Source of the DNA: Vannielia sp.
GTDB taxonomy: Bacteria > Pseudomonadota > Alphaproteobacteria > Rhodobacterales > Rhodobacteraceae
Direction of reading: 5' to 3'
NCBI RefSeq assembly: GCF_029212645.1
Contig: NZ_JARGND010000022.1
Span: forward strand, 1-42,029
Length of the DNA: 42,029 nucleotides
This document shows, piece by piece, positions 34,921-42,029 of this stretch. The notes under the pieces were generated by a model that did no database searches, had not been told where the DNA came from, and worked only from the letters and a program-made list of their open reading frames with translations. Numbering within the stretch: the first letter of the stretch is position 1; every line of letters begins with the position of its first letter. A program made the position numbers and the translations under genes.

Positions 34921-36693
34921 TCAGGCCCCGGCCTCCTCGGTTTCTTCCACGTCGAGTTCGGAGCCGTCACCCTCTTCGGCCTGCTCCAGGTCGGCGGGAT
35001 CAACCCAGCCGAGCAAGATACGGGCGCTCATCACCATATTTTGCGCCTCTTCAAGCGAGACTTCAAACTTTTCCAGCAAGCCATCGTCCTTGACGCGCTC
35101 ACCATCAACGGTGGTCCAGCCACCGGCAAGCTCCCAGTCAGCGCAGGTGGCGAAATCTTCCAGGGTTTTCACCCCATCTTCGCCCAGCGCCTCAAGCATC
35201 TGGGGTGTGAGGCCCTCAAATGCAACCAGGCTGTCCTCGACACCCAGCTCGCGGGCGTGCTCAAGCGCCTTGGTGTTTTGCGCTTCAAGGTAGTCTTTGG
35301 CGCGTGCCTGAAGCTCAGACGCGGTATCTGTATCGACCCCGTCGATCACCAGCAGCTCGTCAACCTCGACGTAAGCGACTTCTTCAAGGTTGGTGAAACC
35401 TTCGGAGACCAGAAGTTGCGCGAAGAACTCATCCAGATCGAGGGTATCCATGAAGAGCTTGGTGCGCTCTTCAAACTCGGCCTGACGGCGGGCACTTTCT
35501 TCTTCCTCGGTGAGGATGTCGATATCAAGCCCGGTAAGCTGCGAGGCAAGGCGCACGTTTTGGCCACGACGACCAATGGCGAGCGAAAGCTGCTCGTCGG
35601 GCACCACTACCTCGATTTTGCCGGCCTCTTCATCAAGTACAACCTTCGAAACCTCGGCGGGTTGGAGCGCGTTCACGAGGAAGGTGGGCTGATCTTCATT
35701 CCATGGGATGATGTCGATCTTCTCGCCCTGAAGCTCGTTCACCACGGCTTGCACGCGCGAGCCGCGCATACCAACGCAGGCACCGACCGGATCAATGCTG
35801 TTGTCATAGGAGATAACGGCGATCTTGGCGCGGGAGCCGGGATCCCGGGCCACGGCCTTGATCTCGATGATGTTGTCGTAGATCTCGGGAACTTCCATCT
35901 TGAACAGCTCGGCCATGAACTCTGGCGCGGTGCGGCTGAGGAAAATCTGCGGGCCACGCTGTTCGCGGCGCACGTCCTTGATGAACACGCGGATGCGATC
36001 ACCGGGACGATAGCTTTCACGCCCAATCTTTTCGTTGCGGCGCAACACGGCTTCACCGGCACCGATATCGACGATGACGTTGCCATATTCCTCGCGCTTG
36101 ACGAGTCCGTTGATGATGGTGCCTGCGCGGTCCTTGAACTCTTCAAACTGGCGATCACGCTCGGCTTCGCGGATCTTTTGCAAAATCACCTGCTTGGCTG
36201 ATTGCGCGGCAATCCGGCCCATCTCGACCGGCGGAACTTCATCAACCAGCTCGTCGCCGGGCTGCGGTGGGGTGTCCTGATCGACGCCCTCGGCCATTGC
36301 GCGGTCAATCTCGGTGGGTTTGCGCAGGATGAAGCGGCGGATCGGCTGGGGCGTCTCATCTTCGCCCTCGGGCTGCGACATGCCGGAGATCACAGTAAAA
36401 TCCTTGCCCTGTGCGGACATGATCTCGGCCACCTGGTCAGGCGCGATATGGGCTTGGAAGTTCTCCAGGTCCTCGCCGGGAACCACTGTGCGGATCCGGG
36501 TAAAAGTGGCGCGGCCGGTGCGGCGATCAATGCTCACCCGGATGTCCATCTCGGAGCCGTAACGCGACTTGGCAGCGCGCGCGAGGCTCTCTTCCATGGC
36601 CTCGATCACAAGCGCCGGGTCAATCATCTTTTCGCGGGCCACAGCCTCGGCTGTTTGCAACAGTTCGAGCTGGTTTGCGGAAGTAATGGCCAT
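34921..36693 (-). CDS. nusA: Transcription termination/antitermination factor NusA
   Basis: Binds RNA polymerase and nascent RNA and modulates pausing, intrinsic termination and antitermination. 590 residues. Domains in order: N-terminal polymerase-binding domain (about 1-125, with [14 protein letters not shown] and [11 protein letters not shown]), S1 domain (about 130-200), KH1/KH2 (about 230-350, with [28 protein letters not shown] and [18 protein letters not shown]), then C-terminal helix-hairpin-helix repeats and the acidic tail [17 protein letters not shown] lies 7 bases before the ATG. The ATG overlaps the rimP stop by one base (TGATG). Confidence 0.97.
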   Translation of the reverse strand: MAITSANQLELLQTAEAVAREKMIDPALVIEAMEESLARAAKSRYGSEMDIRVSIDRRTGRATFTRIRTVVPGEDLENFQAHIAPDQVAEIMSAQGKDFTVISGMSQPEGEDETPQPIRRFILRKPTEIDRAMAEGVDQDTPPQPGDELVDEVPPVEMGRIAAQSAKQVILQKIREAERDRQFEEFKDRAGTIINGLVKREEYGNVIVDIGAGEAVLRRNEKIGRESYRPGDRIRVFIKDVRREQRGPQIFLSRTAPEFMAELFKMEVPEIYDNIIEIKAVARDPGSRAKIAVISYDNSIDPVGACVGMRGSRVQAVVNELQGEKIDIIPWNEDQPTFLVNALQPAEVSKVVLDEEAGKIEVVVPDEQLSLAIGRRGQNVRLASQLTGLDIDILTEEEESARRQAEFEERTKLFMDTLDLDEFFAQLLVSEGFTNLEEVAYVEVDELLVIDGVDTDTASELQARAKDYLEAQNTKALEHARELGVEDSLVAFEGLTPQMLEALGEDGVKTLEDFATCADWELAGGWTTVDGERVKDDGLLEKFEVSLEEAQNMVMSARILLGWVDPADLEQAEEGDGSELDVEETEEAGA

Positions 36694-37280
36694 CAGTTGT
36701 CCTCCTGACCGTCCATGAGGGTTTGCACCTCGTCAAATTGGGTTTCGTCGACTTCGCCGGCTTCTTTGCGGTGGCGCAGTACGTCGCGGATGAGTTCATC
36801 GGTAAGCACTAGCTTGGCGTCTGAAAGCCAATCAAACTGGAGACCGATGGTGAGCGTTTCGCCGCCTTCCTCGATCTCGATCAGCACTTCGGAACCTTCG
36901 GTGCCGGCCAGCTCACCCTTGAAGCGGCGGCGGCCATCAATCAGCTCGGTGGTTTCCAGCTTGGCCTCGTAGCCCTCCCAGCGATCAAAATCCTTGAGCC
37001 GGGTCAGGGGGCGATCAATGCCGGGCGAGGACACTTCAAGCGCATATGGGTCTTCAAGCGGGTCTTCGACATCCAGCACGGCAGACACCTCGGTGGAGAT
37101 GCGGGCGCAATCATCCACCTCGATCCCACCCTCGGGCTTTTCTGCCATGATCTGCAAGGTCGCCGTTTTGCCACCCATCAGGCGCAAGCGCACCAGCTCG
37201 AAACCCATGCCTTCAAGCACGGGCGAGACGATCTCGGCCATTCGCTGGTCCATACCGGTTTTGGCAATAAGGTCTGTCAT
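36693..37280 (-). CDS. rimP: Ribosome maturation factor RimP
   Basis: Cytosolic protein needed for late 30S subunit assembly. 195 residues, normal. Family segments: [13 protein letters not shown] (about 22-34), [42 protein letters not shown] (about 52-94), and the C-terminal SH3-like domain with [15 protein letters not shown]. First gene of rimP-nusA-ylxR-infB; its stop overlaps the nusA start by one base. A terminator hairpin with seven T lies 16-39 bases upstream of its ATG, between the predicted promoter and the gene. The ribosome site is weak (GGATGA). Confidence 0.96.
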   Translation of the reverse strand: MTDLIAKTGMDQRMAEIVSPVLEGMGFELVRLRLMGGKTATLQIMAEKPEGGIEVDDCARISTEVSAVLDVEDPLEDPYALEVSSPGIDRPLTRLKDFDRWEGYEAKLETTELIDGRRRFKGELAGTEGSEVLIEIEEGGETLTIGLQFDWLSDAKLVLTDELIRDVLRHRKEAGEVDETQFDEVQTLMDGQEDN

Positions 37281-37295
37281 GGATCATCCAAGCAC

Positions 37296-37319
37296 AAAAA
37301 AACGGGCGCGCGGCCCGTT
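37296..37319 (-). terminator. Leader terminator in front of rimP
   Basis: Minus strand: AACGGGC (37313-37319), 5-base loop CGCGC, GCCCGTT (37301-37307), then T-run to 37296 (seven T in all). It is a textbook intrinsic terminator. It may close the pip transcript, but it also lies downstream of the only promoter I can see for rimP, so it may be an attenuator. Confidence 0.8.
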
Positions 37320-37374
37320 GGTGTTTCCCGGTGGAGCGTTGGGGGTGGAGGCCGACGCTGCCGCTGTTGAGGGG

Positions 37375-37403
37375 GATATAGGCCGGGAAGGCGTGAGTCG
37401 CAA
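37375..37403 (-). promoter_or_regulatory. Predicted promoter of the rimP-nusA-infB operon
   Basis: Minus strand: TTGCGA (37398-37403), 17-bp spacer, TATATC (37375-37380). Expected start about 37368, giving a leader of about 88 nt that contains the terminator at 37296-37319. Confidence 0.55.
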
Positions 37404-37412
37404 GCCGTTTGT

Positions 37413-38402
37413 TTAAAACCCGTGCAGCTCAGGCGTGCGGGCGATGGCGCGGGTGGCGCGGGTGAGTTCAGCCGATATGCCGGGCTCTGACAGGGCGTGT
37501 CCTGCCATGGGAACCATGCGCAGCTCGCCGCGCGGCCAGGCTTCACAGAGGCGGTGGGCAGCGACCGGGGGGCAGATCATATCGTAGCGGCCCTGCACGA
37601 CGGTACCGGGAATGTGGGCGATTTCAGGCATGTCTTTGATGATCTGGTCATCGCAACGCAGGAAACCAGCGTTGGCAAAATAGTGATTTTCGAGCCGGGC
37701 AAAGGCGCGGGCATAGCTTCCGTTGCCCACACCCACGTGGCCGGCGCTATCCATCGCGGCGAGCGCATTTTCCCACCCGGCCCAGCGCTGGGCGTGGCGT
37801 GTTTCTTCCATCAAATTACCGCAAAACAGGCGACGCTGGTAGGCGGCGATCAAATCTTCGCGTTCGTCATCGGGAATCAGCTCAATGAAGCGCTGCCAGA
37901 GGTCAGGGAAGAACTTGCCTGCGCCGCCGCCGTAAAACCACTTCAATTCGGCTTGGGTCATCAGGAATACACCACGCAGCACCAGATAAGCGGCGCGGTT
38001 GGCGTGAGCCTGCGCGTAAAGCAGCGAGAGCGTGGCGCCCCAACTGCCGCCAAACACCACCCAGCGATCAATACCCAAGGCCTCGCGGATACGCTCGATA
38101 TCGGCGATCAGGTCTTGCGTGGTGTTGTCATTGACAGAGGCAAAGGGGCGCGAGCGGCCACATCCGCGCTGATCGAACAGCACCACCCGAAACGCCTGCG
38201 GATCAAAGTAGCGGCGCATCGCGGGCGAACAGCCGCCACCCGGGCCGCCATGCAGCACAACCACCGGGATGCCCGTGGGGTTGCCGCATTGCTCCACATA
38301 GATCGAATGACCGCCCGGCATATCCATCATCCTCTGGTCGAACGGGCTGATGGCCGGGTAGAGGTGGCGGTATGCGCTATTATGACCCGAGTTTCTATCC
38401 AT
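37413..38402 (-). CDS. pip: Proline iminopeptidase
   Basis: Alpha/beta hydrolase of family S33 that removes N-terminal proline from peptides; cytosolic. 329 residues. Oxyanion loop HGGPGGG (51-57), nucleophile Ser120 in [12 protein letters not shown], acid in the GRYDMICPP segment and His in [10 protein letters not shown]. The DQRGCGRS segment is typical for the family. I chose the ATG at 38402 (MDRNSG), which matches relatives; the frame opens 104 codons earlier through ubiG. No ribosome site precedes this ATG, and a TATATAG lies only 7 bases upstream, suggesting a leaderless message. Divergent from ubiG across 58 bp. Confidence 0.94.
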   Translation of the reverse strand: MDRNSGHNSAYRHLYPAISPFDQRMMDMPGGHSIYVEQCGNPTGIPVVVLHGGPGGGCSPAMRRYFDPQAFRVVLFDQRGCGRSRPFASVNDNTTQDLIADIERIREALGIDRWVVFGGSWGATLSLLYAQAHANRAAYLVLRGVFLMTQAELKWFYGGGAGKFFPDLWQRFIELIPDDEREDLIAAYQRRLFCGNLMEETRHAQRWAGWENALAAMDSAGHVGVGNGSYARAFARLENHYFANAGFLRCDDQIIKDMPEIAHIPGTVVQGRYDMICPPVAAHRLCEAWPRGELRMVPMAGHALSEPGISAELTRATRAIARTPELHGF

Positions 38403-38406
38403 GTTT

Positions 38407-38422
38407 GAGCTATATAGGCTGG
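38407..38422. promoter_or_regulatory. Shared TATATA element between pip and ubiG
   Basis: The palindrome CTATATAG (about 38411-38418) can act as a -10 box in both directions. For pip it would put the start point at or next to the ATG (leaderless). No strong -35 is visible on either side. Confidence 0.35.
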
Positions 38423-38460
38423 CGAAGCCCGGGGCCACGGGGAATGCGAGGAGAATTGTG

Positions 38461-39201
38461 ATGACGGTAGACACGACCGATCCGGCGGAGCTGGCAAAAT
38501 TTGAAGCGATGGCGGCGGAATGGTGGGATCCGGAGGGCAAGTTCAAACCGCTCCACATGCTCAATCCGACGCGGCTTGAATATATCTGCGACCAGATTTC
38601 CGCCGAGTTTGATCGTGATCGTAATGAATCAGAGCCTTTTTCGGGGCTGAGGCTGCTGGATATTGGCTGCGGCGGCGGGCTGCTCTCTGAGCCAATGGCC
38701 CGGATGGGCGCCACAGTGGTTGGGGCCGATGCGGCGGCGGGAAATATCCCCGTGGCGCAGGTTCATGCCGAGCAATCGGGGCTGGAGATTGACTACCGCC
38801 ACACCACCGCCGAGGCGTTGGCGGAGGCGGGCGAGCGGTTTGACGTGGTGCTCAACATGGAAGTGGTCGAACACGTTGCCACACCGCCAGACTATTTGTG
38901 GGCCTGCCAAACCCTGCTCAAACCCGGCGGATTGATGATTTGCTCAACGATCAATCGCAACCCGAAAAGTTTTGCCATGGCGATCCTTGGCGCTGAGTGG
39001 GTGATGCGCTGGTTGCCCAAGGGCACCCATGATTGGAATAAGTTCATTACCCCCGACGAACTTTATGATCTGCTGCGCGGGGCCGGAATGGGGCCGGTGG
39101 ACCGGAAGGGATTTGTGTTTAACCCGGTGACATGGGGTTGGAGCCTGAGTGACCGGGATCTGAGCGTGAATTACGTAACGGCGAGTGTAAAACCGCGTTA
39201 G
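38461..39201 (+). CDS. ubiG: Ubiquinone biosynthesis O-methyltransferase UbiG
   Basis: SAM-dependent enzyme for both O-methylations in ubiquinone synthesis. 246 residues, normal. SAM motif [26 protein letters not shown] (about 65-90); post-motif [13 protein letters not shown]; membrane-association and active-site segment [20 protein letters not shown] lies 7 bases before the ATG at 38461, which decides the start over an ATG 20 codons earlier that lies in the pip promoter. It ends 6 bp before the convergent marR gene. Confidence 0.96.
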   Translation: MTVDTTDPAELAKFEAMAAEWWDPEGKFKPLHMLNPTRLEYICDQISAEFDRDRNESEPFSGLRLLDIGCGGGLLSEPMARMGATVVGADAAAGNIPVAQVHAEQSGLEIDYRHTTAEALAEAGERFDVVLNMEVVEHVATPPDYLWACQTLLKPGGLMICSTINRNPKSFAMAILGAEWVMRWLPKGTHDWNKFITPDELYDLLRGAGMGPVDRKGFVFNPVTWGWSLSDRDLSVNYVTASVKPR

Positions 39202-39207
39202 GAAGCG

Positions 39208-39663
39208 TTACTCTAGGTCACCCAGAGCCCCAAGCTTTTGCCGCAAATCGCGCAAGACCGGCAGTGCGGCGCGCACCTTATTCTCGCCGATTTCATCAAC
39301 GATATTGGCAATAACCGGGGAAACGGCGGCAATTGCGGCATCACGCGCGCGCCGTCCGGCAGGGCTGATCGAAACCATCTTGCGCCGCGCATCATCCCAA
39401 TCGGGGCGGATGTGGACGTAACCGGCCCATTCGAGCTTGGCCAATGTGTTGGTCATCGCGCCGCGCGTCAGGTGAAAGGCTTGGGCCAGCTGTGCCGGGC
39501 TGCGCTCTTCATTGATGTGCGCCAGGTGGTTGAGCACCGAAAAGTGGCTGATCTCCATCCCTTTAGGCAGCGCCTTTGACATGCGGTTGCGTGCCAGTTG
39601 CTCGGCCGTCAGCAGCTCTGAAAACAGGGCAACAGCAAGGGTATCGGCGGTCTCAACTGACAT
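39208..39663 (-). CDS. MarR-family transcriptional regulator
   Basis: 151 residues. Winged-helix segment SPAQLAQAFHLTRGAMTNTLAKLEWAGYVHIRPDWDDARRKMVSISPAGR (about 55-104), wing at DDARRKMVS. The N-terminal and C-terminal helices give the dimer interface. Ligand unknown. It starts directly after the stop of the nitrilase-like gene (TGA-ATG, no gap), so it is last in a grxC-nit-marR cluster and probably co-expressed with them. Confidence 0.9.
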   Translation of the reverse strand: MSVETADTLAVALFSELLTAEQLARNRMSKALPKGMEISHFSVLNHLAHINEERSPAQLAQAFHLTRGAMTNTLAKLEWAGYVHIRPDWDDARRKMVSISPAGRRARDAAIAAVSPVIANIVDEIGENKVRAALPVLRDLRQKLGALGDLE

Positions 39664-40494
39664 TCACGGACCTTCAAAAGGGCGATCATGGGTGAGGGAC
39701 GGAACTTTCCGGCGGCATTCTTTCACGTGTGTAAGGTCAAGATCAAGCGTGATCACACCCGGAGCGTCGCCACCATCTGCCAGCACCTCACCCCATGGCG
39801 ACACCGCAAGCGAGTGGCCCCAGGTTTTGCGGGGCTTGCCGCGTGACACTGCATGCGATCCACATTGCGCAGGGGCAAGGATGAATGCCCCGGTCTCAAT
39901 GGCGCGAGCCTGCAACAGGGGTTTCCAATGGGCCGGGCCGGTGCCGGGGGAGAAGGCGGCGGGAACTGTGATCACATTTGCGCCTGCCTTGGCTAAACCG
40001 CGAAAGAGGTGCGGAAAGCGCACATCGTAACAGATGGTCATTCCGAGCGCGAAATCATCGGTTTTAGCCAAAACAGAGACATTTCCGGGGCGATATCCGG
40101 CGCTTTCGCGGAAGGTCTCGGTCTCTGAGACCTGCACGTCGAACATGTGGATCTTGTCATACCTGGCGGTGATTTCGCCGCGTGGTGAAATCAGGAAAGA
40201 GCGATTGGCGAAGCGGCCATCGGGATCATCGGTTTTGAGCGCGAGAGAACCGATCAGCACCCAGCAGCCGTGTTTGGCGGCCGCATCGCGTAGGCCCTCC
40301 AAAGTAGGATCATCCGTCTCGTGGCGCAGCACCTCTTGCTGATGGGTCCGGCTCTGGCTGATACAATTCGTCACCTCTGGCGTACAGATAAGCCGCGCGC
40401 CATCATTGGCAGCCTCGGCGACCATTTGGAGTGTTACCGGGAGATTGGCTACCGGGTCATCGCTGCTAGTGAGTTGGAGGAGGGAGGTGCGCAT
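39664..40494 (-). CDS. Carbon-nitrogen hydrolase (nitrilase superfamily, Nit2-like)
   Basis: 276 residues. The Glu-Lys-Cys triad is complete: Glu40 (ICTPEVTN), Lys114 (YDKIHMFDV) and Cys155 (MTICYDVRFPHLFR). Also GCWVLIGSL and QARAIETGAFILAPAQCG, as in omega-amidase/deaminated-glutathione amidase (Nit1/Nit2) branches. It would hydrolyse an amide such as deaminated glutathione or 2-oxoglutaramate; I cannot choose between them. The start ATG is 3 bases after the grxC stop. Neighbouring glutaredoxin makes the deaminated-glutathione amidase role attractive, but that is inference. Confidence 0.92.
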   Translation of the reverse strand: MRTSLLQLTSSDDPVANLPVTLQMVAEAANDGARLICTPEVTNCISQSRTHQQEVLRHETDDPTLEGLRDAAAKHGCWVLIGSLALKTDDPDGRFANRSFLISPRGEITARYDKIHMFDVQVSETETFRESAGYRPGNVSVLAKTDDFALGMTICYDVRFPHLFRGLAKAGANVITVPAAFSPGTGPAHWKPLLQARAIETGAFILAPAQCGSHAVSRGKPRKTWGHSLAVSPWGEVLADGGDAPGVITLDLDLTHVKECRRKVPSLTHDRPFEGP

Positions 40495-40497
40495 GGC

Positions 40498-40758
40498 TTA
40501 ACTGGCCAAGAGCGGCTCAAGCTTTCCAGACCGCTCCAGCGCATAGAGCTCATCGCAGCCTCCGACATGGGTATCACCGATGAAAATCTGCGGAACCGTG
40601 CGGCCGCCGGCCGCACGATCCATCATTTCGGCGCGGCGGCTCGGATCTTGCGAAAGGTCGATCTCATTAAAGTCGGCCCCCTTCTCGGTAAGCAAACGTT
40701 TGGCGGCGACGCAAAAGCCGCAGAACGGGGTGGTGTAAATTTCGATGGGCGCAGACAT
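40498..40758 (-). CDS. grxC: Glutaredoxin 3
   Basis: 86 residues, standard dithiol glutaredoxin. Active site Cys13-Gly-Phe-Cys16 (TTPFCGFCVAAKRLL), a variant of the usual CPYC; the cis-proline segment GRTVPQIFIGDTHVGGCDEL binds glutathione. Reduces disulfides with glutathione in the cytosol. AAGGAGG lies about 5 bases before the ATG. First gene of grxC-nit-marR, 30 bp downstream of comF on the same strand. Confidence 0.95.
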   Translation of the reverse strand: MSAPIEIYTTPFCGFCVAAKRLLTEKGADFNEIDLSQDPSRRAEMMDRAAGGRTVPQIFIGDTHVGGCDELYALERSGKLEPLLAS

Positions 40759-40788
40759 GGGGCCTCCTTGAACGTGTCGCCCGTATAT

Positions 40789-41514
40789 CTAGTCATCCTT
40801 CACGGTGCGCGCCAGTGTAGCGACATTTACCTCAGTTGCGCCATGAGCGAGGCAGGTATCGGCGCAGGCGGCGAGAGTGGCACCGCTGGTCATCACGTCA
40901 TCAACCAGCAAAACCTTGCGCCCCGCCATGCGATGCCGCCGCTTGGGATGCGCAACGATGGCATCCTGAAGGGTAGAGAACCGCGATTCGGCGCTCATAC
41001 CTTCGAGTCGAGGGGTGCGGCGCGGGCGGGTCAATAGATCAGGGCAATAAGGTGCGCCGAACTCCTTTGCCAGCGCGGAAGCCAGCAGGCCGGATTGGTT
41101 GTACCGGCGTTGAAAGAGCCGAATCCAGTGAAGAGGCACGGGGGCGATCAGCATCCGCTCCTCCCAGATTGGCACAGCGGCGCGGGCGAGCCAATGGGCC
41201 GCACCATGGGCCAGCTCACCACGGTCCGCACCCTTCAGCGCCAGCACGATGCGCCGCCCATTGCCCTTGTAGACCATGGCCGAGCGACCACGTGCCCAGG
41301 GGCGGGCGATGCGCAGGCAGTCATCACAGGTGAGCGGATTGCCCTCATTCGCATCTTCGTCACCCGGCAAGGGCGTGCCGCACCTGTCGCAGATCAGGCC
41401 GGTGATAAAGCGAGTGTCACGCCAACAAGCGGCACAAAGGCCGCCGTAGCTGCCCGATAACTCGCCACAGGAGAGGCAGGTATCGGGATAGATCGCTTGT
41501 AGAAGCCATTGCAT
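40789..41514 (-). CDS. ComF-family phosphoribosyltransferase-like protein
   Basis: 241 residues. The N-terminal part has four CxxC pairs that would bind zinc: CLSCGEL, CAACW, CDRCG and CDDC (about residues 13-82). The C-terminal PRTase-like fold contains the PRPP loop VLLVDDVMTSGATL and the ComF-type segment RRYNQSGLLASALA. In naturally competent bacteria ComF helps single-stranded DNA uptake. I chose the ATG at 41514 (MQWLLQAIYPDTC), matching relatives; an ATG at 41532 (MRETRP) is a real alternative and would lie in a perfect inverted repeat with the start of the divergent methyltransferase. Confidence 0.9.
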   Translation of the reverse strand: MQWLLQAIYPDTCLSCGELSGSYGGLCAACWRDTRFITGLICDRCGTPLPGDEDANEGNPLTCDDCLRIARPWARGRSAMVYKGNGRRIVLALKGADRGELAHGAAHWLARAAVPIWEERMLIAPVPLHWIRLFQRRYNQSGLLASALAKEFGAPYCPDLLTRPRRTPRLEGMSAESRFSTLQDAIVAHPKRRHRMAGRKVLLVDDVMTSGATLAACADTCLAHGATEVNVATLARTVKDD

Positions 41515-41527
41515 CGGCCTCGTCTCC

Positions 41528-41549
41528 CTCATACTTCGGGACGTATGAG
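41528..41549. promoter_or_regulatory. Inverted repeat spanning divergent starts
   Basis: CTCATAC (41528-41534) and GTATGAG (41543-41549) are perfect 7-bp arms around 8 bases. Each arm contains an ATG in the reading frame of the gene that leaves in that direction (comF alternative start 41532; methyltransferase 41545). Confidence 0.5.
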
Positions 41550-42029
41550 CCATACGCCACCAGACTTGACCGACCGCAATGCTCTTGCCCGCAACCGCGC
41601 CCGCGCGAAACCGGGACACGCGACGAATGAGGCCTTTTTTCTGCATGCGCAGGCGGCTGACGAGATCCATGAAAGACTCATCGAAGTTAACAGATCCTTT
41701 AAATCGCCGCTAATTATCACCGGCTTCCCCGAATTCTGGGCTGCTGCCTTCCCCGAGGCGCGTGTGATCACAGATTCCGAGGTGCTTGATATTGAGGACG
41801 GGGCGCATGATCTGGTGATCCACGCAATGGCCCTCCACTGGGCCGGTGACCCGGTGGGGCAGATCATTCAAGCGCGGCGCGGCATGCAACCTGATGGGCT
41901 TTTTATCGCCGCTTTTCTGGCGGGACAGACCCTTGCGCCGCTGCGCGCAGCGATGGCCGAAGCTGAAGCTGCCGAGGCAGGTGGGCTCTCGCCCCGCGTT
42001 CTTCCGATGGGGGAAATCCGTGACCTTGG
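41545..42029 (+). CDS. SAM-dependent methyltransferase, NDUFAF5/BioC-like (C-terminus cut by window edge)
   Basis: 161 residues visible. Begins MSHTPPDLTDRNALARNRAR, then FFLHAQAADEIHERL, typical of the family's N-terminus. The class I fold is recognisable in VITDSEVLDIEDGAHDLVIHAMALHWAGDPVGQIIQARRGMQPDGLFIAAFLAG; the usual glycine-rich SAM loop is replaced by LIITGFPEFWAAAFPEA, a degenerate form also seen in this alphaproteobacterial branch. LSPRVLPMGEIRDL precedes the right edge. The mitochondrial homologue NDUFAF5 hydroxylates an arginine of complex I, so the activity may not be methylation. GGGA sits 3 bases ahead of the ATG. Divergent from comF. Confidence 0.87.
   Translation, partial: MSHTPPDLTDRNALARNRARAKPGHATNEAFFLHAQAADEIHERLIEVNRSFKSPLIITGFPEFWAAAFPEARVITDSEVLDIEDGAHDLVIHAMALHWAGDPVGQIIQARRGMQPDGLFIAAFLAGQTLAPLRAAMAEAEAAEAGGLSPRVLPMGEIRDL

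Noticed and set aside
41687-41702. TTAA pair resembling a CtrA box
   Set aside because: The spacing is 8, not 7, bases and it lies inside the methyltransferase coding region.

Overview
The window is a stretch of high-GC chromosome from an alphaproteobacterium of the order Rhodobacterales (Rhodobacter/Roseobacter group). I infer this from the combination of a RegB-SenC-RegA (PrrBCA) redox module, a PetP-PetR pair, a kinase-less DivL-like PAS protein, TTAA-N7-TTAA (CtrA-type) boxes, a YlxR/L7Ae fusion inside rimP-nusA-infB, and a hairpin followed by ATATTTTC, which I recall as common between genes in this family. No phage, plasmid, insertion sequence, CRISPR array or defence island is visible. 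Nearly all genes are housekeeping genes, and the unusual signals lie mostly in the gaps.

Layout. 1-2142: ilvE (cut by the left edge) divergent from petP-petR. 2139-4698: mtgA, a glutathione transferase and queG on the minus strand. 4845-11905: the glutamate synthase locus in the order gltD, unknown secreted protein, gltB, all minus. 11964-13787: uppP (plus) convergent with an NDUFA9-like epimerase (minus). 13884-14374: tRNA-Leu(CAG), then a 358-bp gap with a long hairpin. 14375-17145: regA and senC (minus) divergent from regB (plus). 17211-18878: the DivL-like gene behind a CtrA-type box. 18879-19358: a 480-bp gap with a GntR/FadR-like palindrome, ending in the dnaK promoter. 19359-22587: dnaK-dnaJ. 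22586-25275: a lipoprotein gene, radC, and a membrane-anchored unknown. 25276-28126: secA. 28161-30656: ppiC-argJ-mutT. 30726-31028: a 48-codon gene with its own CtrA-type box, 5' hairpin and terminator. 31053-31703: a secreted unknown. 31721-37403: rimP-nusA-ylxR-infB with a terminator in its leader. 37413-39201: pip divergent from ubiG. 39208-40758: marR, a nitrilase-family hydrolase and grxC. 40789-42029: comF divergent from an NDUFAF5-type methyltransferase cut by the right edge.

How the genes work together. RegB (membrane quinone/redox sensor) and RegA (response regulator) with SenC (copper chaperone for cytochrome oxidase) form the global redox switch. PetP-PetR is linked to cytochrome bc1 expression in Rhodobacter capsulatus. 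GltB-GltD assimilate ammonium. RimP-NusA-YlxR-IF2 couple ribosome maturation, transcription and translation initiation. SecA, DnaK-DnaJ and PpiC handle protein export and folding.

The best leads are regulatory: two CtrA-type boxes, one before the DivL-like gene (a CtrA-pathway protein) and one before a 48-codon orphan; a terminator placed between a promoter and rimP; a nested palindrome between ilvE and petP; and a repeat-rich spacer before the unknown gene inside the glt locus. All coordinates, starts and motifs come from reading the sequence; family functions come from general knowledge; no database search was run.
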